A DNA stretch of 64,000 nucleotides from Drechslerella dactyloides (Eukaryota; Ascomycota; Orbiliomycetes; Orbiliales; Orbiliaceae), in the NCBI GenBank assembly GCA_020064725.1, contig JAGTWJ010000001.1:744001-808000 (forward strand), given 5' to 3'. The position numbers were made by a program, and so were the translations under genes. Below are positions 1-12,065 of this stretch, piece after piece (position 1 is the first letter of the stretch; each line of letters opens with the position of its first letter). The notes beneath the pieces are model-generated. The model did not search any database and had not been told where the DNA came from. It saw only the letters and a program-made list of their open reading frames with translations.

Positions 1-51
1 AACAGCAACGCCGGCGAGGGCTCGAGTGGGAACGCCGCTTGAATCGGACAT
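1..51 (-). CDS. 5' end of a gene cut by the window edge (weak)
   Basis: On the minus strand an ATG at 49-51 opens a frame running off the left edge; its first residues read MSDSSGVPTRALAGVAV. The leader upstream is A-rich before the ATG, as expected for a fungal start. The same bases can instead be read on the plus strand as the last 13 codons of a gene ending in TGA at 40-42 (N-S-N-A-G-E-G-S-S-G-N-A-A). Seventeen codons cannot decide between the two, and no function is assigned. Confidence 0.3.
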   Translation of the reverse strand, partial: MSDSSGVPTRALAGVAV

Positions 52-1261
52 AAACGGCTGCGATTGATTTCTCTCGGTGGGATGATTTTTGGATGGATGG
101 AACCGCGGATGCTGGATGGATTCCTCTCCGCTGCTTGATGCGCGACTGCGGACTACGCGCGACATACTCTACTGTACAGACCTATAAAAAGTGGGATTAC
201 AGCGCCCCTCGTCACGACCATTTGCTGCTCCATTTCAGGCGTTAACTGCACCTGTCGCTTTCGCTTGCTTGTTTTTGTTTTTTCCGTTTGCTTGACGCTC
301 ATTCAAATCCGATATACTACTTACACTATTGTTGGCCTTTTTTTGGAGGTTATCACGCACTGGAATGGTTTTTTTTGGCCTTTTATTTTCGTTTGTTAGG
401 GATGCTGGTTTCATTGAGAGTTTGGGGGTAGCGAGCGGGTGTCTTGATATATTTTTTTTTTAACTTTTGGGGTGTTATCAAGCCTGCCTTGTAGCTAGGT
501 ATTTTGGGGGTTTTGCCGACAGACGAAATCGATACACGCTGCGGGATTCATAGCCAGCATTTCCAATTCAAGCGGGGTTGTACAAGTTATATATATATTA
601 TTGTGTAGATGCTTTGTACCGTAGACGGAGTTGAGGTTGCAATTGTAGGCTGGAACTCTATACATATATCATAGACGGAGTTTTATATCTGGACTGGCCT
701 GGTTTTCGTTTTGGGGAGCACGAGCTGACGACACTTCAACACTTGACTGCTGCAACATCCACACCACACTCCTTACCAAAATCACAAGCAACAGCTCACC
801 GGCGAAGGACCATCCGCAGGTCTGCGCCAGCATCCATCGGGCTGAAGTGTCTCCAAGCTGGCCATCGGTACTACCACGCATACAACAGGCGAGCTGGGAG
901 AGCATTGGCTGATGGTTCTGTTATAGGCGCAACTGGTCACTACCGAGCAACACCCCACTATAGCCATCGCGGTTGAAATACTAGCGTATCAGTGGAAGTT
1001 CTGTCGGCGCGGCTGGAATTCTGCCCAGGTATTGAGATACCCTTGAGTTATCGATCTATACTATTCCGCATAACGGCATGCTGGAGGTTCTTTTGGCGCT
1101 AAGATGTTCTTATATAGCACCCCGTCAGCCTACACCCCACCACCACCAATCACCAAAACACCAGCGCAGAAACGAAAGTTCACAGCACAAGCTACACCAG
1201 CGGACACGATACTATATACCCGTCGTGCCATCGATCAGCTCCTCTCCGCACGCACATCACG
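52..1261. other. Intergenic region, no supported gene
   Basis: Noncoding stretch with several T-rich runs around 270-470 and a TA-rich patch near 590. The short frames here on both strands show no family pattern and no paired splice sites. It probably holds the promoter and leader of the chaperone gene that starts at 1262. Confidence 0.5.
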
Positions 1262-1959
1262 ATGTCCGCATCACCCGCGCTGACGGGTGTACCCGCCTTT
1301 CCGAATACCGCTACAGCAACACCTCCACCTACTACACCCGACAACAATAGCAAAACATACGACCTCGCGATAGCGCTGCCGCGGACAGCGGACACGACAC
1401 TGTACATACGGCTCACTGTCGCGGCGAAACACCTGCTCCTCTTCCTTAGCACGCGGTCGTCCGGCAGTGCTGTTCTACCGGTTGGCGTGGCAGCTACGGG
1501 TGACGGCGGGGAGAACGTGGTGCATCCGATGAGGGCTGGTGACGCGGCTGTGCCGAGGGGGAAAGTACCGCTGGGTAGTTTTGTCTACGCTATGCCATCG
1601 ATGGTGCGTCCCTCACCCCCTTCCATTCCACCCTCTTCTATATCCTCTTCTATTCTTTACAGTGTAGGAGTGTGGGTATGGGGTGAAGATTGGTGGTGCT
1701 GACGGTGGTGAGTGGGGAGTAGAGTAATGAGAAGGAAACGGTGTGTACGCCGCTGATACCCGATATGGCGACGCTGGAGACGGCGGAGCGCGTGGCGCGG
1801 ATACTGGCGAGACGTGTGCGGCGGCCGGTGTACGTTGGCAGCTCGATGAGTCTGGCGGGGATGGGAGGCGGTGGGAACGTGGAGGAGGAGATGGGGGTCG
1901 TTGGGGCCATTGTCAAGATTGTAGCGGAGCGCGTGCCTGCTGCTGCCACGGCGAGTTAG
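1262..1959 (+). CDS. Proteasome assembly chaperone 4 (Pba4/PAC4)-like protein
   Basis: Two exons, 1262-1603 and 1732-1959, give about 189 residues. The intron runs from GTGCGT at 1604 to an AG at 1730-1731; an AG three bases later also keeps frame. After a Pro/Thr-rich N-terminus the protein has the layout of the small chaperone that helps build the 20S proteasome alpha ring: a beta-rich core (YDLAIALP, LYIRLTVAAKHLLLFLS), the segment LGSFVYAMPS, then TPLIPD, a helix ending ILARRVRRPVYVGSSMSL, and a closing helix after EEEMGVVGAIVKIV. The family expects a chaperone acting with a Pba3/PAC3-like partner in cytosol or nucleus. The call rests on overall layout, since the family has no catalytic motif. 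The Gly-rich insert before EEEMG is unusual. The ATG at 1262 follows a run of A/C. Confidence 0.72.
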
Positions 1960-2920
1960 TGCATATATCAGGTGAGTGGTTTATCTAAGAGGATGTGGTT
2001 GATTGGGGGTGTGAATTGTGATGCTGATGTGGTGGTGGTTTCTATAGCGGAAAGTGGAAGATGTTGCATCTTGGTGCACTGTCGACGGTGTACATGCGGC
2101 CGTAATTGTTCGTCGGTTGACGGCAGCATGTTGATATATTCTTGCCGGGGCTGTGATGCTATTCTACGATGCATATATCATAGCTTGCGCGGAATGTACG
2201 GATGCTGGCGTGTTCGTTCTAGGCTCTCCGCGAACACGATATGCTATTGCCTAGGATATAAACCTTCGGCCATCTGGGTTCGTTTGCATATCTAACGTGT
2301 GCAGGTTCCATTGCTGCTTGATATCGGGGTATCGACTGAGATATGGCATCTAGCTGTGTCCATAATCTCCGTCAATCACAGCCATTCCAGATTATCATTA
2401 TCTTTGATATCACCAAATACCATTGGCAACCTGGTCTAGAAAATTCCCATTCCCAGCTCCACCCAAGCTCTACTCTAGCTTCATTATATATCCAATTATA
2501 ATACAGCTGCTAGCTTAAGCTTCAGCTAATATAATACGTACACTTGGGTACATGTAAAATGTTTCTTTCGTGAGACAATGTCTGTTCTCCTAATGTTTAA
2601 TTGAGAATGCGAATGCCAAGATCCGTGTATCGCTGTCCATTCCTTCGACACCTCAGTTGATCCGATCTGACTGGAATGTTCTCTTCGGCGCGGATGCAAT
2701 GTTCCCACTCGGATGCGCTGACCCGAGCTCGCCGTTCGAGTTCGTGAATTATCTTCTTGGACTGGCCTGTTTGTCACACCACGCGCGCTGATTGGCCACG
2801 CACGCCAGCTAAGCTTCCCCTTTCCATTCGGTCCGCCGACTCCCGCGCGCCCGTCTCATAAAAATATCCAGCAAATTCCTCCCGCGAGCTCCCTTCGACT
2901 TCTTCACCACCATCGTCGCC
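1960..2920. other. Intergenic region with hydroxylase promoter
   Basis: No gene is supported here. The last 150 bases are C-rich and contain an ATAAAAATA element at about 2857-2866, roughly 60 bases before the hydroxylase ATG, a plausible core promoter. Confidence 0.5.
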
Positions 2921-4271
2921 ATGCCGTCCGCCCGCCTGCCCTCCTTCTCCCGCGCCGACCTGGCCGCCCACGCCTCCCGCAAGTCCTGCTACGTCTCCCT
3001 CGGCACAAAGGTCTACGACCTCACCGACTTCCTCCCGGACCACCCCGGCGGCGACGACCTCATCCTGCAGTATGCCGGCCAGGACGTCGCCGACATTCTC
3101 CTCGACGCGGACTCCCACGTCCACTCCGAGGCCGCCTACGAGATCCTCGAGGACTCCCTCGTCGGGTTCCTCTCCCCGGCCGATGTCCTGGCTGCCAAAT
3201 CACCCGCCCGCGTGGAGCTAAACCCGGCGTACGAGGCAACGGGCATGTCCTCCGCCGACGACCTCTCCGTGCCCACCGACATCTCCGCGGACTTCAAGAC
3301 CCACAAGTTCATCGACCTCGACAAGCCCATGTTCATGCAGGTCTACCGCGGCCGCTTCTCGAAACAGTTCTACCTCAGCCAGGTCCACCGGCCCCGCCAC
3401 TACCGCGGCGGCGAGTCCGCGCCCCTCTTTGGCAACTTTCTCGAGTTCACGAGCAAGACCCCCTGGTGGGTTATCCCCATTCTCTGGCTGCCCTGCGTCT
3501 CGTACGGCGTCTACCGCGCGTCCGAGGGCCTCGCACCGCAGTCCGTTGGCGCCTGCTTCGCGCTCGGCATCGCCATCTGGACGCTCGTGGAGTACTGTCT
3601 CCACCGGTTCGTGTTCCATCTAGATGAGTACGTCCCCCCAAGTCCACCCCCACCACCAATTCAGCAACAGCCACGTGCGGTCACCGTGCGCTGGATGCGG
3701 CGGAGCTCACTCTCCCTTCCGCAACTTATCCGCACTTTCCAACATCGCTTTTGACCGTCATGCTGTTCATCCTGCTAATGTGTGTAGATGGCTGCCGGAC
3801 AACAACTACGCGATCACCCTACACTTCCTCCTCCACGGCATCCACCACTACCTCCCCATGGACCGCTACCGCCTCGTCATGCCGCCAACCCTCTTCGTCG
3901 TCCTCGCCACCCCGTTCTGGAAGCTCGCCCACACGCTCTTCTACTGGAACTGGCACGTCGCCGTGGGTGTCTACTGCGGCGGCATCTTTGGCTACATCTG
4001 CTACGACCTAACCCACTACTTCCTCCACCACAAAAAGTAAGTCCGCCATTCAATCTATTCTTTCTACAGCTTCGCGGACCGCATGCCGGGAATACTTCGG
4101 GTGAGATGTCATGCTAACGGGAACAGTCTACCGTACTACTACAAGGAACTCAAGAAATACCACCTGCAGCACCACTTCGCCGACTACGAGAACGGCTTCG
4201 GCGTCACCTCCCGCTTCTGGGACCGCATCTTCGGCACCGAGCTGCCGCCGCTCCCGCAGAAAACCGCCTGA
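2921..4271 (+). CDS. SCS7: Fatty acid 2-hydroxylase (Scs7/FAH1-like) with N-terminal cytochrome b5 domain
   Basis: Three exons (2921-3627, 3788-4036, 4127-4271) encode 366 residues, close to the family's usual length. Introns start GTACGT and GTAAGT and rejoin as HLD-E-WLPDNNYA and HHK-N-LPYYY. Residues about 10-85 are a cytochrome b5 domain with the haem-binding HPGG (DHPGGDDLI). The C-terminal hydroxylase domain carries the di-iron histidine clusters: HRFVFH, HFLLHGIHHYLP, HYFLHHK and HLQHHFADY, between hydrophobic membrane segments. The enzyme 2-hydroxylates the very-long-chain fatty acid of ceramide in the ER membrane, taking electrons through its own b5 domain. No key histidine appears to be missing. 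Codon use is strongly C-ending, unlike the F-box genes downstream. Confidence 0.95.
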
Positions 4272-4879
4272 TCCATCCGACCCTTACGTACTAACTACCA
4301 CCTTACGGTATACACGGTATCTGTTTGTTGTATATTTTTGATGATGTGAAAATTGCGTGCGTTCGTTGTGAATATTATGGGGGATGGCTTGCGGTGTGCA
4401 TAAGCGGTTGATATCTCTGCTTTATATACTATTACTATATTACGTTATAAATGGGATGCGGTCGGTTGGTCGGTTGGGGTGATGGGTTTGCTGTAGACGC
4501 GGAGGTGTGGCATATACGATAGTTACAACCTTAGTAATGTATAATGAATAGATCTGATTGATCGTATCACTTTACTTGTTGACGGACGCCTGTTATCGGT
4601 GAAACTATTGTGACTGTAGCTTGGCAGTTCTGAGGGGTGTGCTGTTTACGTTGGATATTTGGTAGTAGTAGTCGTGACGGCGCGGTGTCATCTAGCTCTA
4701 TATTGGCTGTGTAACAATGCTTTTACCTCCTTCAGACCGTTGATATAGCGTTGGGAGCATTGCACGCATACTACAATCCATTGAGCAAACTAGGGAATTT
4801 AATAAAGGCGTCACCACTTTCTATCCAACTCTATGAAAATAGAGGACTCTATAACCGTACATATATGTTCATCTACCTC
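4272..4879. other. 3' flank of the hydroxylase gene, no gene seen
   Basis: AT-rich sequence following the hydroxylase stop. The short frames have no family pattern. It leads into the hairpin-rich block that starts at 4880. Confidence 0.4.
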
Positions 4880-4919
4880 GTCTCGCGGGTCATCAGCAAG
4901 ACACGTTATCCCGCGAGAC
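4880..4919. repeat. Perfect inverted repeat (10-bp arms)
   Basis: GTCTCGCGGG at 4880-4889 and its exact reverse complement CCCGCGAGAC at 4910-4919 flank a 20-base loop. It is the first of a series of hairpins in the gene-free block up to about 6530. The arm starts with GTCTCG, which is also found in the termini of the small element at 14665-14756, but the rest differs. Confidence 0.75.
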
Positions 4920-5136
4920 AACATCTGCTTGCCACCTACAGCTGATTGCAAACAATAACTCCCCCATGTTCTAATATCGTCCATGGAATACCCTTCCGGA
5001 ATTCCCTCCGATATCTGCCACGGAACATCGTCCATACTATCCATTCAAAATTATAACACACCATACATGTTTTGTAAATCCGCCAGTTGCCAACATACGC
5101 CGTCTTGTCCACGATCTTGGTATGTGCTAATAACCC

Positions 5137-5177
5137 CGAGACCAGGTGCTGGAGAATAAGATAAGCGCCTGGTCTCG
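5137..5177. repeat. Inverted repeat with 14-bp arms
   Basis: CGAGACCAGGTGCT (5137-5150) pairs with AGCGCCTGGTCTCG (5164-5177) with one mismatch. The same 8-bp palindrome GGTATACC then occurs twice just downstream, at 5183-5190 and 5201-5208. Nothing here is coding. Confidence 0.75.
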
Positions 5178-5344
5178 AGGCTGGTATACCGAACTGTCAC
5201 GGTATACCATGGCTGTCATCAATGACCATCTGAGGGCCCACCGTTCGGGTGAGCACCCTGGATCCCGTATATATGTGCCTGCCAGGTTATAGCAACCGCC
5301 ATCTTTTGTAATTCGCACAGCGCGTCAATGCAACGTCTAATGAT

Positions 5345-5401
5345 TTTCGACCGGTGGTCACTGCCACCGGTAATATAATCCATTAACAGCGGTCGAAAAA
5401 A
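5345..5401. repeat. Nested inverted repeats
   Basis: ACCGGTGG (5350-5357) and CCACCGGT (5364-5371) form a tight hairpin. Outside it, TTTTCGACCG near 5345 faces CGGTCGAAAA near 5392-5401, giving a second, wider stem around the first. The inner motif (CGACCGGTGG) reappears at the start of repeat copy 3 near 6441. Confidence 0.65.
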
Positions 5402-5411
5402 TGCGTCCAAC

Positions 5412-5580
5412 AATTGTCGGTCAGTGGTAGCTGGCAGCTACCACCTGGCGTAACCGGTTCAGCAGAAGATTCTGTCGCTGGGACCGGCGACGGAATCTCT
5501 TTTCCTTTAGCCTTAAGATTATGCAGCTGTAGCCCTTTCGTGGATTTGTATAATCCACGACCGCACGTAAGTAGCACGCC
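5412..5580 (+). repeat. Three-copy hairpin repeat, copy 1
   Basis: About 170 bp matching copy 2 along its length. It contains the imperfect palindrome GGTAGCTGGCAGCTACC (5426-5442), then a second stem, GATTCTGTCGC... facing GCGACGGAATC (5468-5497). A shared tail follows around GCTGTAGCCC and a motif ending TATAATCC. Copy 1 adds its own stem in the tail (CGTGGATT 5539-5546, AATCCACG 5552-5559). Confidence 0.7.
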
Positions 5581-5641
5581 AAGTTTGCTCTAAATAGCGG
5601 CCCCTATGGCCGCCACCCCGTGATTCAGGAGCACTCCATGG

Positions 5642-5830
5642 GAAAACCACATCAAAGATTTATCGGCCAGTGGTAGCTGGCAGCTACCACCTGGAATAAT
5701 CAGTGCAGCAAAAGATTCTGTCGCTGGGGCCGGCGACAGAATCGCTTGCCTTAAATGTTTAAGTTTCTGCTGCTGTAGCCCTGTCCTGGAATCGATATGT
5801 ATAATCCTTTCCGCATGCCGGTGGCACGCT
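5642..5830 (+). repeat. Three-copy hairpin repeat, copy 2
   Basis: The palindrome sits at 5672-5688 and the second stem at 5714-5743 is perfect (GATTCTGTCGC / GCGACAGAATC). It is preceded by AAACCACATCAAA (5644-5656), which copy 3 also has. The tail GCTGTAGCCC...TATAATCC matches copy 1. Copies 1 and 2 are in direct orientation with palindromes 246 bp apart. Confidence 0.7.
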
Positions 5831-6418
5831 GGCCAGTGTGCGAGAATGCAAGCGAGGACGAGCTCGGTAGAGAAGAAAACGACTTCTCCGAAGGCGGTGA
5901 GTAGTTCCAGTGCAGCTTATCAAGTTGAGGTATCATGCACTTGAGGTCTGGAAACCGAAGAGTATATGCAGGATACTCTTTCCCTGTCTTGCTATCATCG
6001 TACAAGATAGTCTGGGAGGCTGAACACAGGTGAGGAATATCGGGATTCATCGTATGCTGGGACCATTGTTATGCGTATGTCTGCCGGGTGTGCCATTGTT
6101 TTTGAAGGGAATGAACGCTGACTTTGTCGAGATGATTGTAGAGGAGAGAACAGAATCTAGAAGGCCGAGTGCCGGTCAGGGGCTCGCAGGGGCTCGCAGG
6201 GATACACATTTTATTCAGCTCCCTTAATCGATGACGATAGGCTCGGTCGAGTAGATGAATGTAGGATCATAAGGTCTGGGACCATGCGTCCTCTTCATCT
6301 CGTCATCAGCATCGGCCTTGGGATAAACTGTGCATTTGGCCCATCTATAACAGACTGTGCTCTAGATGGCTGCCCCGGATAACTGCCACCTCAGACCTAA
6401 TTCACGAACGCCTTGTAC

Positions 6419-6530
6419 GAAAACCACATCAAAAAATTGTCGACCGGTGGTAGCTGGCAGCTACCACCCGGCACGACCGATGCAGCAAATGATCCTGTCG
6501 CTGTGCTGGTCCCAGCGATATCCTATCTTT
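6419..6530 (+). repeat. Three-copy hairpin repeat, copy 3 (partial)
   Basis: Begins with the same AAACCACATCAAA (6421-6433), followed by the identical 17-bp palindrome at 6449-6465. The second stem is degraded (GATCCTGTCGC against CAGCGATATC), and similarity to the tail of copies 1 and 2 is lost after about 6530. This looks like an older, truncated copy. Confidence 0.65.
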
Positions 6531-9304
6531 CTTTGTCGAATTTGGGCTGCAAGTAATCTGGACTCCAAGTCCGAGGTTCTCACGCCCGCTGATAACGTCC
6601 ACCACGCCACCAAGGACAGGTTCAAGGCCCCATTCGTGTGTGATTGCCGTGTCGCAACCTCGGAGAAGCTGTCCGCCGTACCAGCGAGGGTGCTGCAATG
6701 AGGACGTCCCCGTTCAACACGTCCCACCCCCTAGGTATATATATGCATATGCGGCGGCTGGCCCCGAGACTAATGCATATGCATATAGACACCTTTGCAT
6801 ATGCACGCAGAGACAGTTTGTCGATGTTTATTATTTTTTCCACAGGCGCACGTCCATACGCCACGTTTGTTCGAGACGTCGAACGCGACCACATACAACC
6901 ACGCTCAACCCGTATTTTATTCCAGGATCCAGTGATTCAAGTCGTAACGCAAGCGACAATACGACATCAAAGGTGCTCTGCCGTCGGAGAATATCTGGTT
7001 TGATGACAAGCCCAGACGATTTCCAGTATTGTGATCTGTTGTTTAATTATGACCACATTCACGACCATGTGATTTGACCTTGGGACCAATGCCCACGGTC
7101 CGGCCTGAGAACCCAGACCCCGGGTTTATATGCATATGCGTGAGAAATCGCCACCAGATAACACAAAATGCGACGTTATATGTCTTTGCATGTCCACCAT
7201 GCTCATTTTAGATGATTGTTATCGTAATCGCGTCGGTATTGAGTATTTAATAAATTTCCCGTCGTAATTTAGTTGTGGCCGCTATAACAGTCTTGTCGTT
7301 GATGTATCTACAAAATATTCGTAAAAAATAGCGGCCAACCAACCATGTACTCTCCATGGAGGGTCTTGTAACCAGGGCACGTAAATCTTCTTCGATATAT
7401 TTCTGAGTTGGCTTGTCTCTTTATATCGATGTCTTAACACTAGACACTTAAACTTGTCGTGGTAGTCTTTTGTATGTATTATGTGATAGTATAGTCCCGT
7501 CGGTGAGCTATGTTTAAAGCTTTACTAAGCGGTAGCCATGTCTGCGAAGCGTCGTTTGATTATTTGGTGAGTTGGGTTGAGTGAGGCCGATTTAGTGGTG
7601 GACATGTACCAATCGAACGCTGTTACTGGGGAGCTTTGTTGTAGGCCGTTTCGTCGTCAATGAGAACTTTTGAACATGGATAGGGTGAGTAAGTAGCAGC
7701 AAATATAAATCAGGAAGTGCTGCTGCGTGGATGTCGTATAATGCCGTTATTTGATAGCGCATGAACAATGGTCCGACTCCGAATGCGTCATTTAGTGTTT
7801 TAATGGCGTCGATATTATCATGGTGGTAATGTCATCTTTCCAGCGGAAATCGAGAGGCAGCTCGTATAATAATTCTCTTATAGTCGAGTTTTCCGGTCCA
7901 GCAGGCGGTGACCATTTGATATTAATGTACTTTAAGGTGTGACCATTGGGAGTGAGTGCAGTTTATAAGTGACACTGTCCGATACCGTCTTTGAGCCAAT
8001 GCAGTAGGTGCGGTGTAGGCATTGTGATTATCATCGAATCTGATAGTCGAACGCATCGGCCCCTCACTGACGGTCGAGATTATCACCTGTTGATATTGTA
8101 GTGGCACATTGCATCATATTCCTGGAATTCGAGACCCACCGGTTCCGTATGCGTATCCAAACGGTATCAATGCGGCTGTTATTGAGGTAAACTCCTATAG
8201 ATTTTGATGAGCCGCGTGATCCCAGTAGTACGGCCGAAGTTTGAAGCTGCGTTTGGTCATGCAGGGAAGTAGAGTTGGATATTGCGTGTATTTCCTCAAG
8301 GCTGCAGAGTTGCGTGTTCATGAGAATTTGGTCTTCCAGGTTTGCGATATGACACACCATGGTCAGACAGATGGACCGTCATTAGTTCATTAGTGGCGCA
8401 TTTGGAAGTTCGGCAGACGCAACTTGATATTCGATCGTGAGGATTGTTGAGCCAGCCGTTAATTGGTCTTATTGTTATTGTCGTTATTTGTTTAATTCTC
8501 TGAGAAACTGAATGGACGTTGCTAATATTGAGTTATTATGTTCACGAACTGGGCAATGACGCTTTCGGTGTTCAGTATCGGAGAGTATAGACAGTCGAAA
8601 GATATATTTGGTTTTGTCGGAATTGTATGATGTGTCAAATAGTTTTCCGGGATCTATTGTTCCGAATCGACGATAGCGAAAAGATTTGTTGTACCGCTAA
8701 GTTTTGTGCAAGATAAGCCACGGTAATTCAATGAACATATCATGCGGACATTATGTTATTTGTCATGCTTGTCCAGAATTCCGGAGTGTCATGCTGGCGA
8801 ATCTGCCTGTATAGTCTGAACATTGCAATTAGACAAATCTAATACCAAAGGTAACCTGTGAATAGGTCATTAGCCTTTAACCTATACGAGTTACAGGCTG
8901 ATCTGACCAATTGATCTTACCACTCTTTGGGCCCGTGGAATGGTCTGTAGACGTGGACCGCGGGCATTATTGCCCGCTCGGGTATCGAGCTACTGCAATA
9001 TAGCACCTGGGCGAGGATGACTAAATTGAGATGGATTTCTCATAAGTCCGTTGACGTCCATCCTCGAACGGTAACACAAAAGAGCACACCTAATCTGGGA
9101 GGCAATGACGATGTAACAGGGGCTCCACTCGTGAGGAAGCTTTGAAGCGCTGCGATGGCTCTCTGCATTCAAGCCAAGAGATTAGCGCTCTGACTAGAAG
9201 CACTGATCTACAGACTTAGCTTGTATCCCCAATCAACTCGGAAGGGTCAACCTACTCAAAGCTCAGTGCTTGCTATTGGAAATCAAGACCGCCATCAGCG
9301 TCCA
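6531..9304. other. Gene-poor region
   Basis: AT-leaning sequence with stop codons in all frames; the longest frames are about 100-145 codons without start context, splice sites or family motifs. Several GCATATGC-type short palindromes lie at 6740-6800. Bases 7100-8900 could be decayed coding sequence, but nothing recognisable remains. Confidence 0.4.
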
Positions 9305-9962
9305 TTAGCAATAGAGTATGTACACATGTTTCTCGTTGTGAGTGCAAACGCCGCTATTCATCGTGTATCGGAAGCTAACGGGTTCTGCATGCAATCTTGT
9401 ATTAGTTGGGCATCTGATAGGGGATTGATATCGCGGGTATCTCCCTTGCATAGAGAGCATCCGAATACCTTGTCTCACGAAGGAGCCGTTTCTGATCCAG
9501 CTGCGTAAAAGGTGCGAGGAAAATTTACCGAAGCTTATCGTCTCATTTATATTCAGACGCAGCGGATTCATACGACCAAAGTCAATCTCTCCGCTGCCGG
9601 GGTCTTGCATCGCGTTACATCCGGATCTGGAAGCGATGAAGACGTAGATTAGCATTAGCTGGATCAGACATCTCACTGAAAATAAGAGCCACGAGCTCGA
9701 AGATGTCATCTTTACACCACAAACCTCGAAGCTCAAGCTGCCGCAAGCCATATCTCTCCGAAAGTGGAGGAACTTGGATGGGATTGAGCCTGCTGGCAAC
9801 ACTCAGACGAAAAACTTGCTGCTCGTTCTTGGTTCCTCGAGGATATGCCATGGGTTGACTTACCGACAGAATCGTGGAAAGGAGTTTCCAGAGTCCTCTA
9901 AGCATGAACACTGGGCTGCCGACGAGTGAAAGTGTCGGGCTTCCCGGGAGAGAGGATGACAA
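9305..9962 (-). pseudogene. Possible F-box/leucine-rich-repeat protein remnant
   Basis: Minus-strand frames carry a leucine-rich segment, YGLRQLELRGLWCKDDIFEL, that resembles the LRR-like C-terminal part of the F-box genes lying 2-13 kb downstream on the other strand. A possible intron starts GTAAGT just upstream of it (about 9862) and would end at CAG near 9791. The frame then breaks after about 30 more residues and coding-like sequence resumes in another frame (DPGSGEIDFGRMNPLRLN). No F-box start with ATG was found upstream, where the sequence becomes the GA-rich tract. It may be a broken relative or a poorly resolved multi-exon gene. Confidence 0.3.
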
Positions 9963-12065
9963 GGCTTTGATGCGGACGAGGATGGAAAATTGGCCGTCAG
10001 GAACACGAAGGACGAGTGGATGGGGCTATGACAGTGATGACGGTGGTGATGAAGGATGAGGACGAGGAGAAGGAGAAGGAGGAGAAGGAGGAGGAGGAGA
10101 AGGAGAAGGAGAAGAAGGCGAGATTGTGATGGAATTGAACGGAGAAGGAAGCGATACTGACAACAGAGATGGCCGCAGATCGAAAGATGAAGGGGGAATT
10201 TTTTCCGGTGGCATCGTCGACGCAGATAAGAGCAACATGGCTACAGCCTCGGTTGATCGGACACCAGCTCAGCAACCAACGTCACCCACTATGGCTACCG
10301 GAGGGATATACCTGATTGGAGGGGGAGGAGGCCGGATCCAGGCGCATGGGGAATCAACCGTTCCCAGGACAAACCTGTCTGGATATCATGAACGTTAAGG
10401 CGTGGAGGGGAATGGTTCACAACTAAAATCAGGCGTCACAGCAACATGAAACAGAGATGCGGTATACGAGTATCCGTTTCCCCACCCCCCGAAGCATTCC
10501 TCTGGTTGTACGCAGTGACTCTGTGGTCATATCCGTGGTTCACTAGCTATCTAACGCTGCATGCGAGGCTTCACAATTTGCAAAAGGATCTTTAGAACTT
10601 TGATATTTGATGCTCGACGCGATAACCTTATTGGCAACGCCGTCAATTGGGGCTCTGAACGCGCTGAGAGACCAGGCGTACCGTAGCGAAGACTTTGGAC
10701 AAACGACTTATCATCAATCAAATTTATTCAAAGGCTGGCATTTGAAACGGGTACACGCTACAAGGCGATACAGCCAATACGATAAATCAGGGCTACCAGG
10801 TAGTCAGTACGCCATCCAGCTGTTTCAATGAGTTGGGAAATCGCAGTGGTCGCGAAGAACCCACGAGGCCTATTTAAGGCAGACACCCCATCAATATCAG
10901 ACGAATATAGGCTACATGAAAACTATCAGCTTCAAAGAACTCTTGAGTATAGCCCTTTTGCATCTCAAATGTCTTCCTAGAGTTCCTTCGACCCCTTGCT
11001 AACTTAACCACCAAGGTCGCACCCTCGACATATAAAGCCATCGTTACGACCGGGCGCGGGGGCTCAAGATCTGGCAAGGCCTATTGCGAACTCCAGGAAT
11101 TTCTTGACTAAAGAAAGCCTCATACAGAGGGCAATTTCACAACGGTCAGCGAGTGTCTTTATTTCCCTGCGATATCGTGGCCCAGTTAGAGCTAGAGGTT
11201 GACTTTGCTGCCAGTATCTCCGTGTTTTGGCATATGCGAGATCCAAATTTGAACAAGGCTAACTCGCTGCATTTGTAGTGCATGGGCTCGACCAATCAAG
11301 ACAGTAGCTCGAGACTAGCAGCCATCTCGCCTTCAAGCATGTCGATAATAGTCCCGATGTCCGTGCTTACCTGTGTTTCTCCATGCTCGAATCGACTCTT
11401 GAAATCGTAAGCCCCAGTCAGACCTGTTCCGATTCCTCGCTAGTTTTTAGGCCCTAGTTATTGCTCTAGCTGACAACTCCATAGCCCTCTTGGTATATAG
11501 ATTACCATGACAGAGCTTGGGCCAGTACAATATATATGTTGAGGATCAATCTTTGCGGATGTTTGAGTTGGAAGTCTGTGGTAAAATGTGAGAGATATTG
11601 AGCTTTCACTTAGCTACGCGCACTCAACCCGGCCTCGACAAGCCTGTGAGCTGAAATAGTCAACACAGATGATGGACAATCTGAGAGATCGTTGCCCTTA
11701 TCTTCAATACTTGCAAAATATATTAATACAAAGGGGCTGGATCTTAAAAAGGCTATTATAGTCCAAGTAGAGCGATGTGTAGGAAGCTGCTTGAGACTTG
11801 CCATCCCCTAACCTCATCGGGTGAATGGCCTACTTTGATGTACTATTAATTTTGCTCGATTATGATCATAGGATTACATTTGCGCGTTCTTTGTTGCGAA
11901 GGATTACCGGTATTACAAGTATAAATGATTTGTTCAGCCCAAAGGAAATATATATAGTTGACGGATGTCTCCAGTAGATTTGACTTTCATTTGTCTTACC
12001 TTTTCTCCTCTGCATCCTCTTCAACATCGTCGTCAAATCCGTCGGACTCACGAATCTGACTCACC
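9963..12065. other. Intergenic region before the F-box cluster
   Basis: No supported gene. It includes a purine-rich tract at 10065-10118 and otherwise mixed sequence. The frame at 10126-10398 (+) is an extension of the low-complexity tract. The final 60 bases before 12066 are C/T-rich and act as the leader of the first F-box gene. Confidence 0.4.
10065..10118 (+). repeat. GGAGAA-type purine tract
   Basis: Almost pure G/A on the plus strand, built from GAGGAGAAGGAGAAG-like units. It is a simple-sequence tract that could form triplex DNA; no gene is supported across it. Confidence 0.8.
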
